Positions 42,702 to 51,270 are shown, numbered from the stretch's first letter. The stretch: DNA of 64,000 bases from Streptomyces phaeofaciens (GCF_014648915.1 NZ_BMSA01000028.1:1-64000); one strand, 5' to 3'. Notes: a model not told the origin generated them from the sequence alone. Numbers and translations: made by a program.

Positions 42702-42950
42702 ACCAACGGCCGAACGGACGAACGGACGGAGAATCGGACGGACGAGCGGACGGCCCACGGACTCACCAGGTCATGAGGCCGTGTGCGGGGACGGGAGCCC
42801 TCCTCGCCCTGTGACTCGGCTCGGTGCTCACTCTCCCGCACCCTCTCGGCAGGCGGGTCTCCCAGCCGGCGCCTATATGTGGACTGACGAACGCATCCCG
42901 TGACGCCGGCGCGGTCCGCACGGATGTGCCGGAGAGCAAGGAGTACCGAG

Positions 42951-43211
42951 ATGGCAACCGAGGCCGTACGAACCGAGAGTCCCTGTGCCATGATGCGCCG
43001 CGCGGCACAGAGTGCCCGCAAGGAGATCAAACGCCGCAGAGACGAAAGCCTCCGCCTTCAAGGCGAAATCAGTCACCTCCAGGGCCGGCCCGACCCGGAC
43101 CAGACCGCGATCGCAGCCCTCAAGCAGCGGCTGGAGGTCCTGAAGGCGCAGCTCACGGAGGACGAGTTGTCTCTCGATACCCTCGAACAGGTGATCACCG
43201 AGAACTGCTGA
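42951..43211 (+). CDS. Small coiled-coil hypothetical protein
   Basis: An 86-residue highly charged protein, mostly one long helix with heptad-like spacing (ARKEIKRRRDESLRLQGEI, LKQRLEVLKAQLTEDELSLDTL), interrupted by a short Pro-Asp turn. GGAG and AAGGAG lie upstream of the ATG. No membrane span or known domain. It may dimerise as an antiparallel coiled coil. It is followed after 67 nt by the ComB-like gene on the same strand. Function unknown. Confidence 0.7.
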   Translation: MATEAVRTESPCAMMRRAAQSARKEIKRRRDESLRLQGEISHLQGRPDPDQTAIAALKQRLEVLKAQLTEDELSLDTLEQVITENC

Positions 43212-43278
43212 CGGACCTACTGTCGTGGCTAGAGCGTCGAGGTGATGCGCGTCACCGTATGGGTGCTTCGGGTCGGGC

Positions 43279-43998
43279 ATGCGTGATCATGATTGGATGG
43301 ACGCTCGTTTCCTTGGCATCGCCGAGTTGGTCGAAGTCCCGTCCGTGGCGGTCGTGGTCGACGTCATGCGTGCTTTCACGGTGGCTGCCTGGGCCTTTGC
43401 CCAGGGGGCGGAAGAGATCGTTCTTGCAGGGTCGCTGGACGAAGCGCTGACGCTCAAGGCTCGCCACCCGGATTGGTTGGCGCTCAAGGACGGTCCGCCC
43501 GCACCCGGGTTCGACATCGTCAACTCCCCAGGCCTGCTGCGGTCCATTGACCTGAGCGGACGGACTGTTGTGCAGAAGACCACGGCGGGGACCGTCGGCG
43601 CTCTTGCGGTGAAGGAAGCGTCGCTGGTGCTGTGTGCCGGCTTCGTGGTGGCGGAGGCGACGGCTCGGCTCTTGCGGACACGTGAGTGCGACGGCGTCAC
43701 GTTCGTGGTCACCGGCGAAGACGGCCACGCCGAGGAAGATCTGGCGTGCGCCCAGTACATCGCCGGGAGAGCCGACGGGGCCGGGACGGATGCGGCCGAG
43801 TTCCTCCGCCGCGCCGAAGAGTCGCGCGCCGCAGCCGAGCTGACAGAAGGTGTGCGTCAAGGAGTCCACCCTGATGACGTCGCGCTCTGTCTTGAGCTCG
43901 ACCGGTTCCCCTTTGCCATGGTGGCGACCTTGGAGGACTCGCTCATGGTCCTCCGTCCGTGCGCCGTGCCGTCGTTGACGGTCGAGGCTTCGATCTGA
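43279..43998 (+). CDS. 2-phosphosulfolactate phosphatase (ComB)-family protein
   Basis: A 239-residue protein of the ComB family, recognised by VAVVVDVMRAFTVAAWAFAQGAEEIVLAG, and by the later LCAGFVVAEATARLLR. ComB removes phosphate from 2-phosphosulfolactate in coenzyme M synthesis, but ComA and ComC are not present nearby and Streptomyces does not make coenzyme M, so the true substrate is unknown. The ATG at 43279 is given; ATG 43297 (MDARFLG) is a likely alternative. It is convergent with a PLP-dependent dehydratase gene. Confidence 0.82.
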   Translation: MRDHDWMDARFLGIAELVEVPSVAVVVDVMRAFTVAAWAFAQGAEEIVLAGSLDEALTLKARHPDWLALKDGPPAPGFDIVNSPGLLRSIDLSGRTVVQKTTAGTVGALAVKEASLVLCAGFVVAEATARLLRTRECDGVTFVVTGEDGHAEEDLACAQYIAGRADGAGTDAAEFLRRAEESRAAAELTEGVRQGVHPDDVALCLELDRFPFAMVATLEDSLMVLRPCAVPSLTVEASI

Positions 43999-44058
43999 TC
44001 GCCCGCTGGCTCCGGCTGAGCGCGTCGATCGCTCGCTCGGACCGGGCCGACCGCTCCG

Positions 44059-45078
44059 TCACGGCTTGTGGATGGGAGCCGCACCGACCCATCGGTGATA
44101 GGCGTCTACGTCGACGTTGCTGCCGCACACGATGGTGACCACATGTCGGCCGGCGAAGCGGTCGCGGTCTTCGAGGATCGCCGCGATGCCGAGTGCGGCC
44201 GACGGTTCGACGACGAGGCCGGAATGGTCGAGGAGCATCCGCATACCGGCGGTGATCGACGCCTCCTGGACCAGGACGGCGTCGTCGGCGACCAGGAGGA
44301 GGTCGTCCAGGACGGCCGGGATGGGAAACCGGCCGGCGACGCCGTCGGCGATGGTGTCGGTCGAGTCGGTGGTGACGACGCGCCGCTCGCGCCACGAGTG
44401 TGTCATCGCCGGTGCGCCCAGCGGCTGTACGCAGATCACCTCCACCTCGGGCGCCAAGGCCTTCACCACGTGACCCACACCGGTGGCCAGCGCACCGCCG
44501 CCGAGTGCGATCAGGACGGCGTCGAACGACGGCGTGGTGTCGACCAGTTCCAGGCCGATGGTGGCCGCGCCCTCGCAGGTCTCGATGTCCAGGCTGTCTT
44601 CGAGCAGCCGGATGCCGTCGTGCCGCGCGATGGCGGCCGCCCGCTCGCGAGCCGTCTCGTGGTCGCCGTCCACCAGCTCCAGCCTGGCGCCCAGAGCGCG
44701 GATGCGGTCGAGCTTGGCCACGGTCGCGAAGCGGGATGCCACGACGGTGACGTCGAGCCCCCGGCCGCCGGCGGACCAGGCGAGGGCTTGACCGAGGTTG
44801 CCCGCGCTGGCGCACACCACGTCCCGCGAGCCGCTCTCGGCGAGTCGGCTCGCGACCAACTCGGTGCCTCGGGCTTTGAAGCTGCGCACCGGGTTCGCCG
44901 TTTCGAGCTTGATGCTCACCGTGCACCCGAGGCCGGGCTCCAGCGCCTCGCAGCGGTACAGCGGAGTGTCGAGGAAAACCGGGTCGATCACCCGGCGGGC
45001 CGCCCGGATCCGAGCGGTGTCGAGGCGTGTCTTCTGCACGACAAAGGAGCGTAGCGCGGGCAATGGCTCACATCCCAT
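44059..45078 (-). CDS. PLP-dependent threonine/serine dehydratase-family enzyme
   Basis: A 339-residue fold-type II PLP enzyme. The cofactor lysine is Lys68 in NPVRSFKARG, the phosphate-binding glycine loop is ALGGGALATG near residue 190, and the asparagine loop is CASAGNLGQALAWSA. These match catabolic threonine dehydratase/serine racemase-like enzymes. It deaminates L-threonine or a similar amino acid to a 2-oxo acid. No ACT regulatory domain is present, so it should be insensitive to isoleucine. The ribosome site is weak; an internal GTG at 45039 is an alternative start. Monocistronic, next to a Ser/Thr kinase gene. Confidence 0.88.
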   Translation of the reverse strand: MGCEPLPALRSFVVQKTRLDTARIRAARRVIDPVFLDTPLYRCEALEPGLGCTVSIKLETANPVRSFKARGTELVASRLAESGSRDVVCASAGNLGQALAWSAGGRGLDVTVVASRFATVAKLDRIRALGARLELVDGDHETARERAAAIARHDGIRLLEDSLDIETCEGAATIGLELVDTTPSFDAVLIALGGGALATGVGHVVKALAPEVEVICVQPLGAPAMTHSWRERRVVTTDSTDTIADGVAGRFPIPAVLDDLLLVADDAVLVQEASITAGMRMLLDHSGLVVEPSAALGIAAILEDRDRFAGRHVVTIVCGSNVDVDAYHRWVGAAPIHKP

Positions 45079-45190
45079 GGATCAACTGGGCAGTTCAGGC
45101 TGCCCGAGCCTCGGGGCCTTCGGCTTCGACCTGGAGAAGTCGAGGCCGCCGGCTGCCTCCCGCCGCCCGGAGGCTCATGCCGGTCGGTGT

Positions 45191-47515
45191 CTACGTCACC
45201 GCGTACAGGACGCCGTTCAAGCTGCTGATGTACACCACACCGTCGGCGAAGGCCGGTTTCGCGTACACGGGGCTGCCGGTGCGGAATTTCCACTGCTCTT
45301 TGCCGGTGCCTGCGTCCACGGCGTACAGGCTGCCGTCCCCGCTGCCCACGTAGGCCGTCCCGTCGACGACAGTCGGCGCGCCGACGAATGGGTCCGTGCC
45401 GATGCGGGATTTCCATTGCTGTTCGCCGGTGCCGGCGTCCACGGCGGACAAGTCGCCGTCCCCGCCGCCCACGTAGACCGTCCCCTCGACGACAGTCGGC
45501 GCGCTCACGTACTTTCCGGTGGCGAATTTCCACCGCCGCTTTCCGGTCGCGGCATCCAGCGCGTAGAGGTTGCTGTCCTCGCTGCTGACGTAGACCACGC
45601 CGTCGACGACCGCCGCGGCCGAGCTCAGCAAGCCGCGGGTGACGAACTTCCACCGCTGCCTGCCCGTGCCGGCATCCACCGCGTACACAGTGCCGCTCAG
45701 AGCGCAGGCAAAGACCAACCCGTCGGCAACGGTCGGCGATTCCTCGACCCGGCTGTTGGTGGTGAACTTCCACCGCTGCTCGCCGGTGACGGCGTCGACC
45801 GCGTACACGTAGCCGTCCTCGTAGTCGTTGCCGCCTCCGCCGAGGCGGATCGTGACGTCGCCCCCGCCGCCGACGTACACCACGCCGTCGACGACGGTCG
45901 CCGACGAGCTTCTGCTCTTGCCGGTGAGGAATTTCCACCGCTGCTTGCCGGTGCCCGCGTCCACCGCGTACAGGTTGCCGTCTTCACTGCCCACGTAGAC
46001 CGTCCCGTCGGCGACGCTCGGCTCCGAACTCACGTCGGCACCGGTGGTGAACCTCCATCGCTGTACGCCGGTTTCGGTCTCCAGCGCGTACAGGTCGTCG
46101 GTGTCGCTGCCGATGTAGACGACGCCGTCGGCGACGATCGGCGAGGCGTACACGAGGCCGCCCGTGGCGAATCGCCACCGCTCCACGCCTGTTGGAGCGG
46201 CGGGAGTGGGCTTGGGGGATGCGCTCGGTCTTCGGCCGGCACCGGGCGGGGCCTCGGAGTCCTTGTCGGCGGAGCCGTCGTCGCTGAGCTTCCAGCCGGC
46301 GAACCCGAGTCCCGCGGCGGCGGCCCCGGCGAGGCCGAACAGGGCCCGACGACGGGTCGGGCCGGTCGGGAAGGCGGCGGGGCCTCCACCGGTTACGGCG
46401 TCCTGCGGGCTCTTGGGTGAGGGCTCGACCGCGGGTACCTCGGACTCGGGCGTCTCGGTCGGTGCCGGGGCCGGTACGGGAGCGGGGTCGGGGTCGGGGT
46501 CGGGGTCGGGTTGCTGAGCCGGTGCCGGTGCCGGTGCCGGTGCCGGTGCCGGTGCCGGTGGGATCGTGGGCCCGTGCGTGGTGGTGCGGGAGTGCAGGGT
46601 CGCGGCGACCGGTGCGGGGAGCCAGCCGGGCTGGGTGGGTGTGTGGGTGACGGCCTCCCCTGCGGCGGCCGCCCCGCCGGCCTCGGCCTCCTCCGCCACC
46701 TCGGCGGCCGCCTCCGCCAGTTGTTCCAGCAACGTCGCCACCGTCGGGCGCCGGTCGGGTTGCTTGGCCAGGCAGTGGGCCACGACGGACCGTAGGACGG
46801 GCGGGAGTTGGTGCAGGTCGGGTTCCTCGTAGACGACGCGGAAGCTCAGGGCATGTCCCGAGCCGGTCCCGAACGGCCCGGATCCCGTTGCGGTGAATGC
46901 CAGCACCGCCCCGAGGGAGAAGACATCGCTCGCGGGCCCGATCGGCTTGCCGGTCAGCTGCTCGGGGGACATGAACCCCGGCGTGCCCACCACCATGCCG
47001 GTCCGGGTCAAGGCGCTGGCCTCGTGAGCCACCGAGATGCCGAAATCGATCACCCTCGGTCCGTCGGCCGCGAGGAGGATGTTCGACGGTTTGAGGTCCC
47101 GGTGGACCACGTCGGCCGCGTGGATCGCCTCCAGCGCCTCGGCGAGGCCGGCGCCGAGCGCCAGTACCGGGCCCTGTGACCAGGGTCCGTGAACGGTCAC
47201 CGCGTCGCCCAACGCGATACCCGGCACGTACGCCGTCGCGAGCCATGCCGGAGATCCGTCCGGGTCGGCGTCCACCACACCGGCGGTGAACACCCCGTTG
47301 ACCCGTCGGGCGGCGGCCACCTCCCGGGCGAACCGGCGACGGAACTCGCCGTCCTCGGCCAGTTCGGAGCGCACCACCTTCACCGCCACCGCCCGGCCGC
47401 CGGGCGAGCGCCCCAGATACACGCGGCCCATGCCGCCCGCACCCAGCCGCGCCACGATCCGGTACCGCCCGACCAGCTCCGGATCCCCCGCTCCCAGCGC
47501 CTCGAACGGCTCCAC
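45191..47515 (-). CDS. Ser/Thr protein kinase with external PQQ/beta-propeller domain
   Basis: A 774-residue Hanks-type kinase. The N-lobe has the glycine loop GAGGMGRVY (25-33) and Lys46 in VAVKVV. The catalytic loop HRDLKPSN gives Asp140, the DFG is at 157-159, and the activation segment carries GTPGFMSPEQL. An Ala/Pro/Asp-rich linker (about 310-375, partly PAPAPAPAPAP) precedes one TM helix (about 395-415), and a PQQ-like beta-propeller of about eight repeats (VYVGSDDGNLYAVDAGTGKQRWKF-like) forms the extracytoplasmic C-terminus. It probably senses an outside ligand and phosphorylates intracellular proteins. It stands alone. Confidence 0.94.
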   Translation of the reverse strand: MEPFEALGAGDPELVGRYRIVARLGAGGMGRVYLGRSPGGRAVAVKVVRSELAEDGEFRRRFAREVAAARRVNGVFTAGVVDADPDGSPAWLATAYVPGIALGDAVTVHGPWSQGPVLALGAGLAEALEAIHAADVVHRDLKPSNILLAADGPRVIDFGISVAHEASALTRTGMVVGTPGFMSPEQLTGKPIGPASDVFSLGAVLAFTATGSGPFGTGSGHALSFRVVYEEPDLHQLPPVLRSVVAHCLAKQPDRRPTVATLLEQLAEAAAEVAEEAEAGGAAAAGEAVTHTPTQPGWLPAPVAATLHSRTTTHGPTIPPAPAPAPAPAPAPAQQPDPDPDPDPAPVPAPAPTETPESEVPAVEPSPKSPQDAVTGGGPAAFPTGPTRRRALFGLAGAAAAGLGFAGWKLSDDGSADKDSEAPPGAGRRPSASPKPTPAAPTGVERWRFATGGLVYASPIVADGVVYIGSDTDDLYALETETGVQRWRFTTGADVSSEPSVADGTVYVGSEDGNLYAVDAGTGKQRWKFLTGKSRSSSATVVDGVVYVGGGGDVTIRLGGGGNDYEDGYVYAVDAVTGEQRWKFTTNSRVEESPTVADGLVFACALSGTVYAVDAGTGRQRWKFVTRGLLSSAAAVVDGVVYVSSEDSNLYALDAATGKRRWKFATGKYVSAPTVVEGTVYVGGGDGDLSAVDAGTGEQQWKSRIGTDPFVGAPTVVDGTAYVGSGDGSLYAVDAGTGKEQWKFRTGSPVYAKPAFADGVVYISSLNGVLYAVT
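46479..46561. repeat. Coding GGGTCG and GGTGCC hexamer runs in the kinase linker
   Basis: Two adjacent in-frame hexanucleotide arrays, GGGGTC-type (about 46488-46514) and GGTGCC (about 46520-46559), encode the Pro-Asp and Pro-Ala dipeptide repeats of the kinase linker. Unit length is a multiple of three, so changes in copy number only alter linker length. Confidence 0.85.
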
Positions 47516-47688
47516 CTACAACCCCCTGCCCCACCCCGTGCCCCGGATCCTGCCGAAGATCTCCCACATCATCCCGTACTCACCCCTCCCCCGCACTGCC
47601 CAGGTCGCCGTGCACCACCTCAGCCCCGCCCACCCCGACGCGATCCTCTGGCCATCTCGCCATCGGACGGGCCCGGTTCGGCGTGCCG

Positions 47689-48462
47689 TCACTTCCACAC
47701 CGTGAAGTACTCGTGGGCAGGGAAGCTGAGTTCGAACACCATCCCGTGATCGCGGCGCAGATCGGCCACGCCGGTGGAGGCGGGCTCACGCAGACAGCGC
47801 CGAACCGGCCGGTCCTCAGGGGCGCAGGAACGCGGCTCTTCGATCGCCGCACGCGGACTCGCGGTGCGCACCTGGTCCCAGTCCAGCGTGACCGTACCCG
47901 CGCTGAACAGCTCTGTCGGTTCGCCGGTCCCCGGCCCTTGCGGGTCGCCCGACTTGCCCCGGTAGTAGTCGACGACCTTGCGCGCGTAGTGGAAGTCATG
48001 CGCGAAGGGGATGGGGGATCCGGTGCGGTCCCCCGCGGTGAGGACACCGTCGATGGTGTCGGCCACGCGGCGGGGTTCGGCACCGAAGTAGGCGGTGACG
48101 TACATCGTGCAGCGAATCTTGTACCGGTCGTCGCCGCTGGAGAAGAACCACTCCTTCGCCTGTCCGCCGACGCACACGTCTTCCACGGCGACCAGGCCGA
48201 GGGTGAGCGGGGTATCGGTGTCCCAGGTGGCGATGACGTCCCGGATGCCGGTCTCGGCCTCCTGCCGAGCCTTGACCGCTTCGGCGCCGGCGGCGAGTTC
48301 CCGGACCGTCTTCTCACTGGTCGCGCGCCCACAGGCGGCGAGGGAGAGGATGAGCACGACGCTCAGGGGTAGGAGCAGAACGCGGCGGATGCGGGATCCC
48401 CGCCGTCGGCGCAGCGTCGGCGAGCTCGGCCGGGTCCACGAGGTAATGGTCACGTGGGCCAT
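47689..48462 (-). CDS. Lipoprotein of unknown function
   Basis: A 257-residue exported protein. A basic, long N-terminus (RRRRGSRIRR) leads into a hydrophobic core and the lipobox LAAC with the lipid cysteine at residue 44. The mature part has a short coiled-coil-like opening and cysteine pairs (VEDVCVGG, IRCTMYV, RSCAPED, RRCLREP). No known domain. The frame is open far upstream, but the ATG at 48462 begins just before the signal sequence. An in-frame upstream remnant (48480-48792) reads into it without a stop. Confidence 0.72.
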   Translation of the reverse strand: MAHVTITSWTRPSSPTLRRRRGSRIRRVLLLPLSVVLILSLAACGRATSEKTVRELAAGAEAVKARQEAETGIRDVIATWDTDTPLTLGLVAVEDVCVGGQAKEWFFSSGDDRYKIRCTMYVTAYFGAEPRRVADTIDGVLTAGDRTGSPIPFAHDFHYARKVVDYYRGKSGDPQGPGTGEPTELFSAGTVTLDWDQVRTASPRAAIEEPRSCAPEDRPVRRCLREPASTGVADLRRDHGMVFELSFPAHEYFTVWK

Positions 48463-48479
48463 GATTCGCAGTCTCCTGG

Positions 48480-48792
48480 ACCGCGGACATCCGTACGGAT
48501 ACTCAGCTTGCTGTGTCACCTGCTGTTCACGATGGCCGGACGAGCGTGGCTCGCGTCCAGGAGTGGCGTCCCGATCCTCAGCGGCCCGCTCGGCTCGCTG
48601 GGCCGTCTCGACGAACTCGCGCAGCAACTGCAGTTGCTCGGCCCGGCGGGCCTCGGCCAGTTCCCTGGCCTGCCGCTTGTCCTCGTTGCGAAGGGTCTGC
48701 CGTTGGGTGGTGAGCTGGGCAAGGCAGGACAGACCTCCGCCCAGCCCGACACCTATCAACGACGCGATCGACGCCCACACTTGTGCCTGCAT
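48480..48792 (-). pseudogene. Truncated membrane/coiled-coil protein gene
   Basis: From ATG 48792 the frame encodes an N-terminal membrane segment (WASIASLIGVGLGGGLSCLAQL) and a charged coiled coil (RQARELAEARRAEQLQLLREF). After AAEDRD the sequence changes character. A nearby frame reads WTRATLVRPS and then stops, so a frameshift has probably destroyed the C-terminal half; Streptomyces proteins I recall with this N-terminus are longer. The original frame runs without a stop into the lipoprotein gene at 48462, which is probably accidental. Confidence 0.45.
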
Positions 48793-48869
48793 GCGTGCCC
48801 TGCCGTGCCCTGCCGGGCGCACCGCATACGCCGGCCACGCCGATCCGCCGGGCGACCCTCCCCGGCCAT

Positions 48870-48884
48870 GGGCCGAAGTGCCCC
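48870..48884. promoter_or_regulatory. Weak DevR/OsdR-like box before CBS/BON gene 1
   Basis: GGGCCGAAGTGCCCC is an imperfect relative of the GGGNC-N4-GNCCC palindrome found elsewhere in the island, lying 117 nt upstream of the first CBS/BON gene. The right half deviates, so confidence is low. Confidence 0.3.
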
Positions 48885-49000
48885 TCCAGGGAGTCCGAAC
48901 GGCCCTTGGTGCCGGGCGGTGTCCGTGCACACGATGAGAGCGGAAGCACTCTGCTCCACCCGCTTCCCCGTCCTCGCCCGATCGCCTCGAGGAGGAGACC

Positions 49001-49699
49001 ATGCACAGCAGCCCGCACGTCGTGAGCGACGTGATGACACGCGCGGTCGTCGCTGTCGGCCGCGACACACCGTTCAAGGACATCGTCCAGCTCATGGACC
49101 AGTGGCAGGTCAGCGCCGTGCCCGTACTCGAGGGCGAGGGTCGGGTGATCGGGGTCGTCTCGGAGGCGGACCTGCTGCCCAAGGAGGAGTACCGGGGCAG
49201 TGACCCGGACCTCCCGCCGTCCCGGCTTCGCTCGGCCGGGGCCACCATCGCCCGACGGCAGAGCCTGGCCGACCTGGCCAAGGCCGATGCGCTCACCGCC
49301 GAGGAACTGATGAGCAGCCCTGCGATCACCGTGCACGGCGGCACCACCCTGGCCGAGGCGGCACGCATCATGGCCCGGCGTGCCGTCAAGCGGCTGCCCG
49401 TCATCGACGCCGAGGGCAGACTCGAAGGCGTCGTCAGCCGCTCGGACCTGCTCAAGGTGTTCCTCCGGGACGACGTGGATCTGGCCGAGGAGGTACGCCA
49501 CGAGGTCGTCGAGCGTCTCTTCCCGCTGTCCGCCGACCACATCCAGGTGGAGGTCGACGAGGGCGTGGTCACCCTCACGGGATGGGTGGACGGGACGCGG
49601 CTGGCCCCGGTCGCGGAACGCCTGGCCCGGGCTGTCGAAGGAGTCGTGGACGTCCGCTGCCACCTCAGCGGAGCGTCGGCTCTCAGTGACCCATTGTGA
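49001..49699 (+). CDS. CBS-pair plus BON domain protein
   Basis: A 232-residue protein. Two CBS domains (about residues 8-70 and 100-155) bind adenylates: VSDVMTRAVVAVGRDTPFKDI and LPVIDAEGRLEGVVSRSDLLKVFL are typical. A C-terminal BON domain (about 165-225) has VEVDEGVVTLTGWVDGTRLAPVAERL. Proteins of this architecture are induced during hypoxia and dormancy in mycobacteria and Streptomyces, probably sensing energy charge at the membrane. A second full-length paralogue (53.3-54.0 kb) and a decayed copy (about 51.0-51.3 kb) lie in the same island. Confidence 0.93.
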   Translation: MHSSPHVVSDVMTRAVVAVGRDTPFKDIVQLMDQWQVSAVPVLEGEGRVIGVVSEADLLPKEEYRGSDPDLPPSRLRSAGATIARRQSLADLAKADALTAEELMSSPAITVHGGTTLAEAARIMARRAVKRLPVIDAEGRLEGVVSRSDLLKVFLRDDVDLAEEVRHEVVERLFPLSADHIQVEVDEGVVTLTGWVDGTRLAPVAERLARAVEGVVDVRCHLSGASALSDPL

Positions 49700-49825
49700 G
49701 GTCTGTCGAGAAGCGTCTCAGATGTCCGGCGGCCGCCGTCCGTCGGCCGTCGGGCGCTCCCTCGCGGTTGCATCGTCGTGTGCCGCCACGTCGCCGCACC
49801 ACCGCACCACCGTGCCACCGTGCCG

Positions 49826-49878
49826 CCGCTCTGCCGCTCTGCCGCTCTGCCGCTCTGCCGCTCTGCCGCTCTGCCGCT
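49826..49878. repeat. Octanucleotide tandem repeat CCGCTCTG
   Basis: Six perfect copies of CCGCTCTG (49826-49873) plus CCGCT lie in the 181-nt gap between the convergent CBS/BON and universal-stress-protein genes, ending 3 nt before the latter's stop codon. Degenerate CCACCGTG/CACCACCG units precede it. Confidence 0.95.
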
Positions 49879-49880
49879 GG

Positions 49881-50801
49881 TCAGTCGTGCGGCACCACCG
49901 CGACCGGCGCGGAAGCGTGCTGGAGCACAGCGTGGGTCACAGGGCCGATGCGGCCGCCGAGCGAGGCATGGCGCTTCGTGCGTCCTACGACGACCAGCGC
50001 CGCGTCCCGCGAGGCGTGCACGAGATGGCGGCCGGCGCCCCCGATCACGGCCTGCGCCCTGACCTCCACCCCGGGAAACTTGTCCTTCCAGGGCCGCAGG
50101 ACGTCGCTCAGGGCGTGCCGTGTCTCTTCCGCCAGTTCGGCGTTGAGGCCTGCATCCAGAACGGCGCCGTAGCCGTACGTGGCCGCCGGGTTCCAGCCAT
50201 GGACCACCCGCAGCCCCGTCGCGCGGCGCCGGGCAGCCGCGAACGCGAACTCGATGACGGTGTCGGTGTCGGCCGGGTCCTCGACGTCCAGTCCCAGGAC
50301 GACGTCGCGGTACGGGGTGGTGATCGACCCGGTACCCGCGGCATCGGGCAGGTGCTCGTCCTCGGCGTGCCCACCGCCCCGTACGAGGACGACGGGCCGC
50401 TCGGCGCGCGCCACCACGGCGAGCGCGACGGAGCCGACCAGGAACCCGGCCACGGTGCCGAGGCCCCGGGACCCCAGGACGAGCATTTCGCTGTCCGCGG
50501 CGGCTGTCAGCAGGGTCGGGACGGCCTGCTCCTCGGCCTGCTCGGTGGTGATCCGCAGGCCGGGGTGGCGCTGCGTGAGCCGGGATTCCGCCTCGTGCAG
50601 CAGGTACGCCGCCCACTCGCGCCGCGCGTCGATCGCCGCCGGCGCCGGAACTCCGGCGAACGGCGCGTACAGAGGGCGCAGCGGGTCGCCGGCGTGGACC
50701 AGACGCAGGGGCACCTCACGTTGTGCCGCTTCGCCGGCGGCCCAGTCTGCGGCGGCGAGGCTTGCGGGTGAGCCGTCGAGACCGACGATGATGGCGGGCA
50801 T
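49881..50801 (-). CDS. Tandem universal stress protein
   Basis: A 306-residue protein with two UspA domains (about residues 1-145 and 160-300). Domain 1 opens IIVGLDGSPASLAAADWA and has the nucleotide-binding loop LVLGSRGLGTVAGFLVGSVALAV (G2xG9xG(S/T) pattern). Domain 2 opens DVVLGLDVEDPADTDTVIEFA and has VVVGRTKRHASLGGRIGPVTHAVLQHA. Such ATP-binding tandem Usp proteins are hallmark members of the DevR/DosR dormancy regulon. Two 14-bp palindromes of the predicted box lie upstream (50861-50874 and 50882-50895), fitting hypoxic control. Confidence 0.94.
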   Translation of the reverse strand: MPAIIVGLDGSPASLAAADWAAGEAAQREVPLRLVHAGDPLRPLYAPFAGVPAPAAIDARREWAAYLLHEAESRLTQRHPGLRITTEQAEEQAVPTLLTAAADSEMLVLGSRGLGTVAGFLVGSVALAVVARAERPVVLVRGGGHAEDEHLPDAAGTGSITTPYRDVVLGLDVEDPADTDTVIEFAFAAARRRATGLRVVHGWNPAATYGYGAVLDAGLNAELAEETRHALSDVLRPWKDKFPGVEVRAQAVIGGAGRHLVHASRDAALVVVGRTKRHASLGGRIGPVTHAVLQHASAPVAVVPHD

Positions 50802-50860
50802 GTGCGGACCTCCTCCTGGGCGGACCGCCAGTCTCCGGGCCGCACGCGGTCGGGCAGGAG

Positions 50861-50874
50861 GGGTCCGAGGTCCC
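50861..50874. promoter_or_regulatory. DevR/OsdR-like box, copy 1
   Basis: GGGTCCGAGGTCCC is GGGTC-N4-GTCCC, a perfect match to the core of the M. tuberculosis DevR box (GGGAC-TWWA-GTCCC apart from A/T symmetry). It lies 60 nt upstream of the universal-stress-protein start and 21 bp centre-to-centre from copy 2. Confidence 0.7.
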
Positions 50875-50881
50875 GTTCCGG

Positions 50882-50895
50882 GGGGCCGATCGGCC
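50882..50895. promoter_or_regulatory. DevR/OsdR-like box, copy 2
   Basis: GGGCCGATCGGCCC is a perfect 14-bp palindrome of the GGGNC-N4-GNCCC class. Together with copy 1 it forms a tandem site with exactly two helical turns between centres, as expected for cooperative binding of a response-regulator dimer pair. Confidence 0.72.
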
Positions 50896-51009
50896 CTGTG
50901 GGGCGGCGTGGTGACGCTGTGTCGGTGACGGCCGGAAGCGCTGCGGGAGTTCGGCTCGGGCCGGTGCGGCGACTGGCCGCGAGTGGGTGTGCGGGCCGGT
51001 GCCCGGCAG

Positions 51010-51270
51010 CGGAAGCCGCCCGTCGGATCGCGGTCGGGACCGCCCGGCCCTGCGGCGGCCGCGTGATGGGCGGACAGTGGAAGAAGGACCGCACCCGACA
51101 TCGGAAGGGGGAGTTCTGTGCTGCCCGTGCTGGAGGGGCCCGAGAGGCTCGTCGGCCGGATCAGGCCTGTTCAGGCCGGGGCGACCTGCTCCGTGTCTTC
51201 CTCCGCGGGCGCAGCGCCGTCCGACAGGAGATCTCCGGGCGCCTGCCCCTGCCCTCGGGATCACGTCCCG
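51010..51270 (+). pseudogene. Decayed CBS-domain/BON gene fragment
   Basis: In the plus strand three overlapping frames keep pieces of the CBS/BON protein sequence: AEAARRIA, then LPVLEGPERLVGRI (compare LPVIDAEGRLEGVV of the intact gene), and after a frame change GDLLRVFLRGRSAVRQEI (compare SDLLKVFLRDDVDLAEEV). No open frame joins them. This is a frameshifted remnant of a third CBS/BON gene, lying between the universal-stress-protein and DUF4389 genes. Confidence 0.5.

Noticed and set aside
43279..43998. Coenzyme M biosynthesis inferred from the ComB-like gene
   Set aside because: No comA, comC or other pathway genes are near, and the pathway is not expected in Streptomyces; only family membership is claimed.
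46479..46561. Hexanucleotide arrays as a possible regulatory element
   Set aside because: They are in frame inside the kinase gene and encode the Pro-Asp/Pro-Ala linker, a common coding low-complexity feature.
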